Below are positions 6,675 to 14,585 of a stretch of 52,329 nucleotides of DNA, piece by piece. A program made the translations under genes and the position numbers. Numbering within the stretch: position 1 is the stretch's first letter; each line of letters begins with the position of its first letter. Location: the IMG/VR virus record IMGVR_UViG_3300028361_000039, positions 1 through 52,329 of that record; one strand, written 5' to 3'. This DNA is from a virus. The notes under the pieces were generated by a model. That model was not told the origin of the DNA. It saw only the letters and a list, made by a program, of their open reading frames with translations, and searched no databases.

Positions 6675-8190
6675 CTTCTAAAATCTCCAAGTTCTGTTCT
6701 GCATCTTCTGCAAGATCATCATCTTTTTGTGACGAAGATTCAAACAAGTTATCAAAATAAGTACTGGCGTTTACTGTTTTTTTACCTACTGCTCCTCGGG
6801 TGCCAGGAATTGACATCCAAAAACGGCTGTGGTCGTTTACTATATCCAGAGCAGCTTCTCGCGTTGTCTGTGCAAATATCTTGTCCACTACATCACGAAA
6901 GAATATTTGATCAAACTGTTCTTCAACTAGCATCTTAGGTACAATACCGTTGTCGTACTGTCTGTTTGCTTCTTGTACAGCGTTGATGTGACTCCACACG
7001 TTGTGACCCATTTGAATAGCGTAACTAAATGAATCCCAGCTAGTCTTTCCTTCTTTACCGATCTTATTTAGATCACCCGGCGCATAGATACACACATCTG
7101 ATACTTTTAGTTCTTTTGTAAGAGGACTGTCTGTAAAGTTCTTAAAGACGCCATCAGTTAGCACAGTGTCACGAAATAGTCGACTGTCAGTAGAATACTT
7201 CTTGTTGTCTATGCTGGGCTGCATCCTGTAGACCCATTTCTTGCGATCAGGTGTTTCGGTATGAATATAAATTTGTCCGTTTGCTGTAGCAAGGAACGGT
7301 GACGCACAGTCAAAAGTAACCATGAAGTTCGGGTTATGATACTTGCGAACCGCACGTTGTATATCGGTTAACAAAGTAGCCCACTCTAGCTTGCTTGTTC
7401 CCAGGAAGTGCATTACGTCATGTATGCCTTGCTCTAATAAGCCGTCAAATCGCAGTGCTACAAGCCGTTTAAGCACGAGATGAACGTCACACATGTTTTG
7501 CCCACCCATACTCCATCCATTGAAATGGCGGTCTGGATAGATAGTTGGATCGCAGTAGTCTTTCATCTGCTGATACCAGTCTTCGGCGTCTGCATGATTT
7601 TCACCTTGTAATACGTTGAGAAACTTGCATGCTCCGGTTCTGTGCTTCATCCAATAGTCGTTATTAATACGAGTTGCTGCTACTGCTTCACTGTAAGTGC
7701 TTATTCCCGTTGCTTTGGCGCCTTCTGGGCTACGTGCTACCCATGCAGGGATGTCAAGGATCATGCCATAGTCCATGTACGCATCCATCCAGCGCAGAAC
7801 TCCATCGCGCTTCTTCTGCGCTTTAGGACAGTTTGGATCTTTCCAGTCACCTTCCCAAACACCCTTCCCGATTTGAAATCCACCGGAATCCGCCAACATC
7901 CATGTGTTCTCACGATCACGGTTGCGTATCATGTCTTCTTTAGGTGAGTGCTTGTTAATATCAAGCTCAGCGTGACCAGCAGAATACAAACTCCATTTGT
8001 ACTGGAACTGGCCTTCTTTATGGTTTAGGTAATTTAGACTTTCAACTCCGTGATTAAAGTTACTGGGAATGCGTGATGTTAACACATATTCACCGTACCG
8101 TTGCTTACCTACGTAGGTGGCATAAAAACCACTAAGTGCTGGCAGGAAAAATGCGTAATCTTTTTGTTCTGCTGTTAGGTTTTTATTCAT
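6658..8190 (-). CDS. dpdA: DpdA-like 7-deazaguanine DNA transglycosylase (TGT superfamily)
   Basis: A 510-residue protein of the tRNA-guanine transglycosylase superfamily. Asp101 in LADSGGFQIGKG matches the TGT Asp of the DSGGFQ motif, FLNVLQGEN (about 190-198) and GWSMGGQN (about 225-232) match the base-binding loops, and Asp294 in VTFDCASPF matches the TGT nucleophile. The zinc site and other features of bacterial Tgt at the C-terminus are not visible, and the protein is longer than Tgt, as in phage DpdA proteins that exchange guanine for preQ0-type bases in DNA. With folE, queE and a QueD-like gene nearby this is the expected role. A QueC is not in the window. Its start joins the previous gene by TAATG. 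Confidence 0.87.
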   Translation of the reverse strand: MNKNLTAEQKDYAFFLPALSGFYATYVGKQRYGEYVLTSRIPSNFNHGVESLNYLNHKEGQFQYKWSLYSAGHAELDINKHSPKEDMIRNRDRENTWMLADSGGFQIGKGVWEGDWKDPNCPKAQKKRDGVLRWMDAYMDYGMILDIPAWVARSPEGAKATGISTYSEAVAATRINNDYWMKHRTGACKFLNVLQGENHADAEDWYQQMKDYCDPTIYPDRHFNGWSMGGQNMCDVHLVLKRLVALRFDGLLEQGIHDVMHFLGTSKLEWATLLTDIQRAVRKYHNPNFMVTFDCASPFLATANGQIYIHTETPDRKKWVYRMQPSIDNKKYSTDSRLFRDTVLTDGVFKNFTDSPLTKELKVSDVCIYAPGDLNKIGKEGKTSWDSFSYAIQMGHNVWSHINAVQEANRQYDNGIVPKMLVEEQFDQIFFRDVVDKIFAQTTREAALDIVNDHSRFWMSIPGTRGAVGKKTVNASTYFDNLFESSSQKDDDLAEDAEQNLEILEDEQPE

Positions 8191-8576
8191 TACTTTCCTT
8201 TAGTATTCAGTAAGTCGTCAAAGTTTCCGTACACTGTACTGTTTGTCGGAATTTTATACTTTGCTGTACCCACGTTACTGCCAACAGGTAGGTTACCGAC
8301 GTCCCAGCGGCCAATGCCGTTAAAGTATTGCCCGTCGTTATAGTCTTTATACCTTGCTGCTTGATTGATAGTTATAACTTCTTTTTCAAGAGTAGATATA
8401 CGACTGAGAATACTAGCTAACGGTCCAGGACCTGCAGATATTTCCTCAGCCTCGACAATGCTTGCTACTAGCATAAAGTTACGCAGTGCTTTTTTGACAC
8501 TGCGGTTATTTGACGCTAACGCAGCGTCAAATAATCTTGCAAGTTCGTAAAGGTCTACTTCGTTGTCTTCGTTCAT
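8190..8576 (-). CDS. Conserved hypothetical protein (128 aa)
   Basis: An acidic 128-residue protein. The N-terminal part, ELARLFDAALASNNRSVKKALRNF, is a helical motif I recall from conserved marine T4-like phage proteins, followed by a short coiled coil (LSRISTLEKEVITIN) and a polar tail. Function unknown. It lies between the gp45 clamp and dpdA in the same transcript and its stop overlaps the dpdA start. Confidence 0.8.
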   Translation of the reverse strand: MNEDNEVDLYELARLFDAALASNNRSVKKALRNFMLVASIVEAEEISAGPGPLASILSRISTLEKEVITINQAARYKDYNDGQYFNGIGRWDVGNLPVGSNVGTAKYKIPTNSTVYGNFDDLLNTKGK

Positions 8577-8588
8577 ATTGACCTCGCT

Positions 8589-9317
8589 TTATTTAGACTG
8601 AGCTGGCAAAATGTAATCGTACTTGGCCATGCCGCTGTCAACTGAAATCATCATAGCACCCTGGTCTGAAATGCACATAGTCAGCTCACCGTCCAGATTT
8701 AGGATGCTTTGAATCTGTGCAACAGGCCAGCTCCAGGTGTGTTTAAGTGTACCTTCCACTCCGTGCTGAAAAACAAACTCGCCAGCGTGAGTACTTGCAT
8801 CACCGAAGCTAAACACTAGGTTACCGCCTTTGGTTTTTACATTAAAGATAATTTCTTCTGAATGTGCTGCACTCATTAGCTTCATTCGAGCAATAGAAGC
8901 CATAGTAGGTTCTATTTGAATGTTCCAAGCTGCTCCTTTGAACTTTACAGTCTTAAGTCTTTCCTCAACTACGTTTTGCGAAATAAAGCGATAGTCGTTT
9001 TCAAAGTCACCGGCAGCATTCTCAAAGTGTACATAGGTCGGAATATCAACGCCGTCCTTTTGCTTGGATACTACTTCAATCTTAGCATCGTTCTTGTACT
9101 CGGGATTCTTTAGGTGGAGGCTTAGCTTGTCCAAGTTAGTCATACCAAAGGTACCGTGAAACTGTGGTACCGGAGTGTGGGTAGTTGCACTCATTATTAC
9201 ACTTCGATCTTCGGCCATTGAATCAATCTGAGTGTTTTCGTCGTTGGTTATCTTAATAATTGTCAGGAAGCCCAATGCGTGGGTGTGAGCTACTACGTCT
9301 TGCAAAATATCCTTCAT
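8589..9317 (-). CDS. gp45: DNA polymerase sliding clamp (gp45)
   Basis: A 242-residue protein, near T4 gp45 in size (228). The repeated beta-rich domains and the ending GMAKYDYILPAQSK, with the typical acidic/hydrophobic clamp C-terminus, support a PCNA-fold processivity factor. FHGTFGMTNLDKLSLHL near residue 55 fits the interdomain region. It would encircle DNA, tether gp43 and act as the late-transcription activator with gp33/gp55 as in T4. It sits just downstream of the polymerase genes behind its own promoter at 9351-9379. Confidence 0.85.
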   Translation of the reverse strand: MKDILQDVVAHTHALGFLTIIKITNDENTQIDSMAEDRSVIMSATTHTPVPQFHGTFGMTNLDKLSLHLKNPEYKNDAKIEVVSKQKDGVDIPTYVHFENAAGDFENDYRFISQNVVEERLKTVKFKGAAWNIQIEPTMASIARMKLMSAAHSEEIIFNVKTKGGNLVFSFGDASTHAGEFVFQHGVEGTLKHTWSWPVAQIQSILNLDGELTMCISDQGAMMISVDSGMAKYDYILPAQSK

Positions 9318-9350
9318 TTTTAATCCTTTTAGTTTAATTATACTTCGTAC

Positions 9351-9379
9351 AGTATATGATATAACCTGTTGATTGTCAA
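9351..9379 (-). promoter_or_regulatory. Early promoter for the gp45-dpdA operon
   Basis: TTGACA (9374-9379), 17 bases, TATACT (9351-9356) on the minus strand. The -10 pairs with a downstream AGTATA (dyad with a 6-base centre, about 9339-9356). It lies in the 77-base gap after the polymerase C-part gene. Confidence 0.88.
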
Positions 9380-9394
9380 CAAGTTTATTTAGGT

Positions 9395-10381
9395 TTAGCT
9401 TCCAAAGTCAAAAAGACTATTGAACGTAGTTGTTTGTTTTGTGCTTTCTAAGTCGTAATCAAGTACTCCTATAAGATTGCCTAGCTTATTATCGATAATA
9501 GTTCCTGCCATTGCACCATCGTCAAACGGCAACTCTTTAAACCATTCCGGCAAACGTAACTCATCAGTTGGATATGCAATGCTAGTATATCCCAATGGAT
9601 TAGGTTTTAGTTTGCAAACAATGCATTTCATTCCATCAGTTGCTTCTTGTGAATATTGGTCTCCGTGCATGCGTCTAAGGGCGTTCCAATTTATTGCTGC
9701 TCTTACGTGGCCTGGCATGTTGGCCTTGCCCTGCTTTTCTTCAAGACGTTGATAATGTCCTAGATTGTTTACACGTTTGGGAGTGCCTTTTTCCCAAGCA
9801 GGTCTATCTATAAATTCTTTTCTAAATACAGTAATTCGATCTAGTACTATTTCTCGATCAACATTTGTCAAAACCATATACAGTATTTCTTTCAAAAAGT
9901 CCTGCATATACACTGGAGTGTCGCTGCGTCGTAAGTCTAGCCCCATTGCCTTGACTTTACCTTCCGCCCCATCTACATCTTTGCGCTTTCCTTCGTCGTC
10001 GTATACTAGTGTAGCGTATCGCTTTTTAGTAATAAATAATCCCGAGCTAGCAACAATCTCTCTGCCTGCTTTGATAACTTCTGCTCTAGACTTAGCACAA
10101 TGAAATGCTTTTGCTGCAAAGTCTACAAACGTAGTGTCTACTTGTGCACTAACTTGGTCATATAGAGAAACTACACTGTCCTTATCCCAAGGGATACTAC
10201 CTTCCTTGATGTCTTTTTTCAGCGTAGGATACGCACTGAAGTAGACTGAGTCAGTGTTGTGTACTAGTATGTCGTTAGCAAAAAAGAACGGATCTTGTTG
10301 AACCATTGACACATCGTACACATAGTCGTCTACTTCGCCTAAGCAAGTAACTTTCTTTACTTTTGTTCTAATAGTATTCAA
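9395..10381 (-). CDS. gp43: DNA polymerase gp43, C-terminal part with split-intein C fragment
   Basis: A 328-residue protein. Residues 1-42 are an intein C fragment ending FANDILVHN; residue 43 starts the extein TDSVYFSAYPTLKKD, the second half of polymerase motif C (YGD/TDS). The remaining 286 residues are the thumb/palm end of a family B polymerase, with a C-terminal FNSLFDFGS tail like the clamp-binding tail of T4 gp43. Splicing in trans with the product of the upstream gene would restore the polymerase: 200+411+286 = 897 residues, against 898 in T4. The gap to the upstream gene is only 29 bases and holds a GGAGGTATCC ribosome site. Confidence 0.93.
   Translation of the reverse strand: MNTIRTKVKKVTCLGEVDDYVYDVSMVQQDPFFFANDILVHNTDSVYFSAYPTLKKDIKEGSIPWDKDSVVSLYDQVSAQVDTTFVDFAAKAFHCAKSRAEVIKAGREIVASSGLFITKKRYATLVYDDEGKRKDVDGAEGKVKAMGLDLRRSDTPVYMQDFLKEILYMVLTNVDREIVLDRITVFRKEFIDRPAWEKGTPKRVNNLGHYQRLEEKQGKANMPGHVRAAINWNALRRMHGDQYSQEATDGMKCIVCKLKPNPLGYTSIAYPTDELRLPEWFKELPFDDGAMAGTIIDNKLGNLIGVLDYDLESTKQTTTFNSLFDFGS
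10256..10381 (-). other. Split intein C fragment (42 codons)
   Basis: Encodes a basic head (NTIRTKVKKVT), then the intein block F region (DDYVYDVSMVQQDPFFFAND) and block G, ILVHN, with Thr as the +1 extein residue. Its partner is encoded at 10414-10776. The basic head here and the acidic tail of the N fragment (NLEEDDLII) are complementary, as in other split inteins. Confidence 0.92.
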
Positions 10382-10410
10382 TTGGATACCTCCTGTAGAT
10401 AATTTGTCAG

Positions 10411-13400
10411 TTAGATAGTAATAATTAAGTCATCTTCTTCTAAGTTTTTCGGAGTAACCTCAGTAGTAATTCCGTGTCGGTCTACAATTAAACTATGATC
10501 TTCTGTTACTGTGACCTTCTTCCCGTCATCAGTTTCAATTTCGTATAACTTCTTTTTGGTCTTGTGTCGCATCACGTAAGCTATTTCTCCAAATACCGCT
10601 TCATCTTCAAAAGCATTGTAACCAAGCACTGCGTTATTTTCTTTTTCCATTTCAGTTCTAGGAATTGCGTATTCCTTGCCTTGATCTTGTATTACTCTGT
10701 AATCAAAACGATTAAATAGATCTTCGATAGAAATCTTTTTATCATTAAGCGTAATTAAAGTGTCTCCGGTCACACTGTCACCATAAATTACAGCTTCTCC
10801 GACATGGTCATACACCCCAGTAATGGTTTTATTTACTTCTGCGCTCATATGTTTAACGATCTGTCTACCGGTTAGTGTAGTTGACTGTCCGATTCGCTTG
10901 TCAAAAAATCTACAGCCCGGATTCAAAATTGCCCCATAAAGAGAGTTCAACGAAATTTTCTTTACCAGTTGACGCTTGTCCCAAAATGTTATTTCGGTTT
11001 TGTTACCGGCTGTAATAGCTTTCTTTAACATTCCCTGTAGGTCTTTACGTTCAGCGTACCAACGCTTTAAAAGACCCGGAATAACTCCTTCAAACTCAGT
11101 TGTAAAGATTGTGCCATTAGCACTGATCATCCAAGGCATTCGACTTTCAAATATCAGTTTGTATATTTCTGCACCGCTGAGCACATCGTGTCTACCATCC
11201 TCCCAGTCAATAGTCAACGCAACGTCTTTTCGTTTGTCCATTACAGCAACATATTCAAGACTTCCAAAATGACCTTCCCATGCACCTGCAAACGTTTTCT
11301 TTTGAAGTGTCATTGCTTCATGGACCATTCTGTCTGTCATGTCTGGCCGAAGTTGCCCTACAACAGTTTCGGGCCCCATGTTTAGTGCTCGAATCACACT
11401 AGGATACAGTGAATTTAAGTCCATTGAACCTATAGCTAAGTGTAGTCCTTTTTTTGGAAAGGCAACGTATGCACCTGCTGCCTGCGTGTTTTCGGTACTA
11501 TGCTTTTTTCTATTTGGTACCTGCAGACCTCTGTGATGTGCTTCATTTATAATTGCCTGCTCAGTAATAGCAACAGCTCCCATAACTGTTTTCAACATCA
11601 CTGTGTTAGCGTGTGCAAGTTCGTTGGACAAGTCAATAAATTTCAGCTTCTTGTCTAGCTTGTCTAACAGTGCAGTGTCCTGTCTGTTGTATTCAACAAA
11701 CGTTTCAAAGTCGTTGTTATACAACTGATCTAGTGTTCCTTCATATACCGTCTTATTTTCGCCTATCTCTAGCTCGCCGATTGCATCAAGTCTATAAGTG
11801 TGTCGTTCTTCGTAAGTGTATTTCCTATAAAGATTTAGACTGTCAAGATGCACACGTCCAACAAAGTCATAGGTCTCAGATGTCTTTCCAAACTTTTCGT
11901 ATTCTCGCTTCTTAGGAAGTTCTCCCCATAGGCAAAACTTTCGCGTGTCGTCTTTGCTTAATACGCGCTGTATACGATTTACAGTGTAGGGCACGTCATA
12001 CCCCTCTGAATTATGAACTTTTGTCCCATTGCAAACAAAGTAATGTGAGGTAGTTTCAATATCACCCATTGGTATCATTTCGTCTGTTTCAACAATACGT
12101 TTGACTTTTACAATGACCTCGTTTGAATCTGCGTCGTGGAACCACCGAATTTTGCAGTTGGCTGAATTTTTCTTATCAAATAATGCCGGCAACTTTTGCT
12201 TTTTACTATGCAAAGGCTTGATTTTGAGTAGTTGCTCTTTGCAAAACGCTACATATTTAATACGAACAATGTTGTCATTTACTGTGGTAATAAATCCGTT
12301 CCACTTCAATAATACATTCAGTTTACGTGATTGGTTCTCAAAATTGCATATCTCCGCATGCCAAGTCGCCACTGAGCCATCACCATCAATACAGCCACTG
12401 ATAAACGCACAGAACTGGTCCTCAGACAGCATAGACAATAGTTCGACATTTAACTCTTTTTTAGCTGATTCACTGTATATCATATTTCGAAGAACAGAGA
12501 ATTTATTGTGCCTACTAAAACCAACGTAGAAACAACCATCCTTTCTACGATTTATTAAATTCACATATCCAATGCCCTCGTTGTTTATAATGTCAACTGC
12601 TGCCTGGGCCAATACTTGATTAGAGTTGCAAAATGAATAAGTGCCGCCATAACTGTCAAACGTACCGTCAGTAAACATCATTCCAAGCAACCTGCACATA
12701 TCAGCCGATATAACTTCGTCTTTTGATATACACTTTTCTTTGGATAGATGACTTTGTTGGAATTTAAGTGAGTCCTCTATCTCCTCGACCGTAGTTATAA
12801 TAGGCAGTGTATTTTCTGTAAACAGCTTACCGTAAGTCATTGCATTATTAGTGTTGCGGTGTATTGGCTGCCGTAAATAAACATCTTGAGTTTTCATTCT
12901 TTCTTTAATAGAGGATATGTTACCTTCGACGCTATTTAATTTTAGCGTATTAAGGTTTTTGTATTTTCTCTTATCTTTAAAATAATGCGGAATAACATGC
13001 TCATCCGATATATCTATTGTTGCGCCAAAATCGTCAACTAGTACATTTTTTTGTTTTAAGCCAGAATCAAACGTGTTTACAACACTTGCGTTAGATAGTG
13101 TGTCTCCCTTTTTTATATTTCCTAGTGTCTTAATTCTATCGTCTAGGTATACCTGCTCATTTATGCCAATGCAGTTCCAACCGCTGTGCACATCAGCATC
13201 TTCCAACAGGTCCAAGAACGTAAGCAGCATATCCTGCTCACCTTTGCCTTTGGAATCGTTAGGAAACAGTATTACCTCATCTCCCCATCTCTTTTGACAC
13301 ATTGCCCTGGCTTCCTCTAGTGGGAGACCTTTGGGCGGTACTGCTAGTGTGATCAACATGCTGTCTAGCCACTGTAGGCATACTGTGATAGCTGTAATGG

Positions 13401-13773
13401 GCATAAACGGGTCGTCAATCGGAGCCCATCCACGCACTGGGTCGAAGTCAGTTTCGATGTCCCAAAACAATACGTTTAGCTTAGGGGAATCCTGATTGAG
13501 ATAGTTTTCACTTAGGCATTGGAAAATTGGATTAATGTCGCTTTCAAACAGTGTCTTGTCTCTGTTAATAGCAACTTCTTTTCGGAAGTCTTTAGTATTC
13601 TTTGCAACAATTCTACTTAGACTATCGCCAAAGATACTCTGATGCTTTCCTTTTGGGTCTTTGTAATAAAACGTATACTTAACCGGATATTCTACAAAGG
13701 TTCGTTTTCCTTCGCGTCTTTCAACAACGCGAATAACGTCTTCTTTTCTATCAAATAATGCGTCAACGTACAT
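10411..13773 (-). CDS. gp43: DNA polymerase gp43, N-terminal part, with internal intein and split-intein N fragment
   Basis: A 1120-residue precursor: extein 200 aa, intein 388 aa, extein 411 aa, intein N fragment 121 aa. Exo I is WDIET (Asp105, Glu107), Exo II is GWN...SEGYD across the first intein, Exo III is YNRQD. Polymerase motif A MDLNSLYPSVIR and motif B SLNSLYGAILNPG are intact; motif C ends YGD at the split point. I chose the ATG at 13771-13773 (MYVDALFDRK) because GGAGAA lies upstream and the family starts there; an in-frame ATG 15 codons earlier is less likely. Neither half has both motif C aspartates, so activity should need trans-splicing. It follows the dsbA-like gene group in one early transcript. 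Confidence 0.94.
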   Translation of the reverse strand: MYVDALFDRKEDVIRVVERREGKRTFVEYPVKYTFYYKDPKGKHQSIFGDSLSRIVAKNTKDFRKEVAINRDKTLFESDINPIFQCLSENYLNQDSPKLNVLFWDIETDFDPVRGWAPIDDPFMPITAITVCLQWLDSMLITLAVPPKGLPLEEARAMCQKRWGDEVILFPNDSKGKGEQDMLLTFLDLLEDADVHSGWNCIGINEQVYLDDRIKTLGNIKKGDTLSNASVVNTFDSGLKQKNVLVDDFGATIDISDEHVIPHYFKDKRKYKNLNTLKLNSVEGNISSIKERMKTQDVYLRQPIHRNTNNAMTYGKLFTENTLPIITTVEEIEDSLKFQQSHLSKEKCISKDEVISADMCRLLGMMFTDGTFDSYGGTYSFCNSNQVLAQAAVDIINNEGIGYVNLINRRKDGCFYVGFSRHNKFSVLRNMIYSESAKKELNVELLSMLSEDQFCAFISGCIDGDGSVATWHAEICNFENQSRKLNVLLKWNGFITTVNDNIVRIKYVAFCKEQLLKIKPLHSKKQKLPALFDKKNSANCKIRWFHDADSNEVIVKVKRIVETDEMIPMGDIETTSHYFVCNGTKVHNSEGYDVPYTVNRIQRVLSKDDTRKFCLWGELPKKREYEKFGKTSETYDFVGRVHLDSLNLYRKYTYEERHTYRLDAIGELEIGENKTVYEGTLDQLYNNDFETFVEYNRQDTALLDKLDKKLKFIDLSNELAHANTVMLKTVMGAVAITEQAIINEAHHRGLQVPNRKKHSTENTQAAGAYVAFPKKGLHLAIGSMDLNSLYPSVIRALNMGPETVVGQLRPDMTDRMVHEAMTLQKKTFAGAWEGHFGSLEYVAVMDKRKDVALTIDWEDGRHDVLSGAEIYKLIFESRMPWMISANGTIFTTEFEGVIPGLLKRWYAERKDLQGMLKKAITAGNKTEITFWDKRQLVKKISLNSLYGAILNPGCRFFDKRIGQSTTLTGRQIVKHMSAEVNKTITGVYDHVGEAVIYGDSVTGDTLITLNDKKISIEDLFNRFDYRVIQDQGKEYAIPRTEMEKENNAVLGYNAFEDEAVFGEIAYVMRHKTKKKLYEIETDDGKKVTVTEDHSLIVDRHGITTEVTPKNLEEDDLIITI
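10414..10776 (-). other. Split intein N fragment (121 codons)
   Basis: Begins SVTGDTLITL (block A, Ser1) directly after polymerase YGD and includes block B, VTEDHSLIV (T-x-x-H), then ends in an acidic tail at a stop codon. No endonuclease domain. The insertion point equals the pol-c intein site known in archaeal family B polymerases, including the naturally split Nanoarchaeum equitans enzyme. Confidence 0.92.
12010..13173 (-). other. Intein with LAGLIDADG homing endonuclease, in gp43 Exo II
   Basis: A 388-codon in-frame insertion. It starts with Cys (CIGINEQVYL), has a block B-like SDEHVI, two LAGLIDADG-type motifs (LLGMMFTDGTF and FISGCIDGDGS), and ends FVCNGTKVHN before Ser+1. The flanking exteins HSGWN and SEGYDVPY join to make the Exo II motif of family B polymerases. 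Both DOD motifs keep the acidic residues, so the endonuclease may be active. Confidence 0.95.
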
Positions 13774-13845
13774 CGTTGGGTATTCTCCTTGTTTATGGCC
13801 AATTGTGCCATGCTGCATGTTCGTAAGTGAACGACTCTTTAATAA

Positions 13846-14022
13846 TTATGTTTTGGCATGTTTAAGCATATACAAAGTGACTCTTGGGTCATTCACGACT
13901 AAGCAGTCCTCAGGATATACTCTTTTGTCGCCGCAATAACCAGTCATACAAACAACTATCATCTTAGCTCCTAGTTTCTTAACAGTGCCCAGAAGGTCTT
14001 TGTGTTCTGGTATTTCTGTCAT
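13846..14022 (-). CDS. Small hypothetical protein (58 aa)
   Basis: A frame from the ATG at 14020-14022 to TAA at 13846, with AGGAAA upstream. The 58-residue product, MTEIPEHKDLLGTVKKLGAK..., has three cysteines (VVCMTGYCGDKRV and EDCLVV), reminiscent of a small metal-binding or redox fold, but I do not recognise it. It fits exactly between the membrane-protein gene at 14031 and the polymerase start. Confidence 0.72.
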   Translation of the reverse strand: MTEIPEHKDLLGTVKKLGAKMIVVCMTGYCGDKRVYPEDCLVVNDPRVTLYMLKHAKT

Positions 14023-14030
14023 TTTATTTC

Positions 14031-14258
14031 CTAAAAGAATAGTCCTATTACGTAGATCAATGTAAGTGTACCGTTTAATACAATCAAACTACGTTCTTTC
14101 CACAGCCAAGCAACTACGGTCCAAAGTCCACTGCTGACTACAAACGCAATAATGTAATAAGGATATATGTTAAATGAAGATAAGATAGCAGCGGTGATCA
14201 GCAACGCTGTTGCTAACCACGCCAGCTTCTGATAAGGTTTCTCATCAGGTGCCTTCAT
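14031..14258 (-). CDS. Small membrane protein (75 aa)
   Basis: A 75-residue protein with three probable transmembrane helices: LAWLATALLITAAILSSF, YYIIAFVVSSGLWTVVAWLW and a third ending IYVIGLFF. The charged N-terminus (KAPDEKPYQK) precedes the first helix. It follows the DsbA-like gene by one base. The function is unknown; similar small three-helix proteins occur in marine phages. Confidence 0.75.
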   Translation of the reverse strand: MKAPDEKPYQKLAWLATALLITAAILSSFNIYPYYIIAFVVSSGLWTVVAWLWKERSLIVLNGTLTLIYVIGLFF

Positions 14259-14259
14259 A

Positions 14260-14520
14260 TTACTTGTCTGCTCCGATAGTGGTTATGATAGTTTCGAGGT
14301 CATCAAAGTCATCGTAGTAATTTTCCCAATCGCGATTCTTAGCAATCTTAATTGCTTTGTTAATCAACGAGGATTTAATATCTAATTCTTCTGCTACAGC
14401 TTTTACGGTGTCTTTAAGACCACCTTTCAAATCTTCAATCTCTTGTAATGCAGTAATAGCTTCTCTTACTAGATTTTCTAATTTGGCTTTTTCTTCAGGT
14501 CCGTAGGTACGATCACTCAT
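14260..14520 (-). CDS. dsbA: DsbA-like double-stranded DNA-binding protein
   Basis: An 86-residue, mainly helical protein. EDLKGGLKDTVKAVAEELDIKSSLINKAI matches the helix-turn-helix-like core I recall for T4 DsbA relatives, and the acidic C-terminal YYDDFDDLETII is also typical. T4 DsbA (89 aa) binds DNA near late promoters. It heads an early unit of dsbA, two small genes and gp43, behind a consensus promoter at 14557-14585. Confidence 0.75.
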   Translation of the reverse strand: MSDRTYGPEEKAKLENLVREAITALQEIEDLKGGLKDTVKAVAEELDIKSSLINKAIKIAKNRDWENYYDDFDDLETIITTIGADK

Positions 14521-14556
14521 AGTTTCTCCTTTGTGTGTTACTCTAAGTTACTGTTT

Positions 14557-14585
14557 ATTATACGGTTTTTTTGACAGGATGTCAA
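14557..14585 (-). promoter_or_regulatory. Early promoter for dsbA and polymerase
   Basis: TTGACA (14580-14585), 17 bases, TATAAT (14557-14562): a perfect sigma70 consensus. It overlaps the last codons of the gene ending at 14582. A direct repeat of AGTAAC lies in the leader. Confidence 0.92.

Noticed and set aside
10411-10413. Split of gp43 as a sequencing frameshift
   Set aside because: The two halves carry complementary intein blocks, a ribosome site lies in the 29-base gap, and the exteins sum to the family length, so the split looks genuine.
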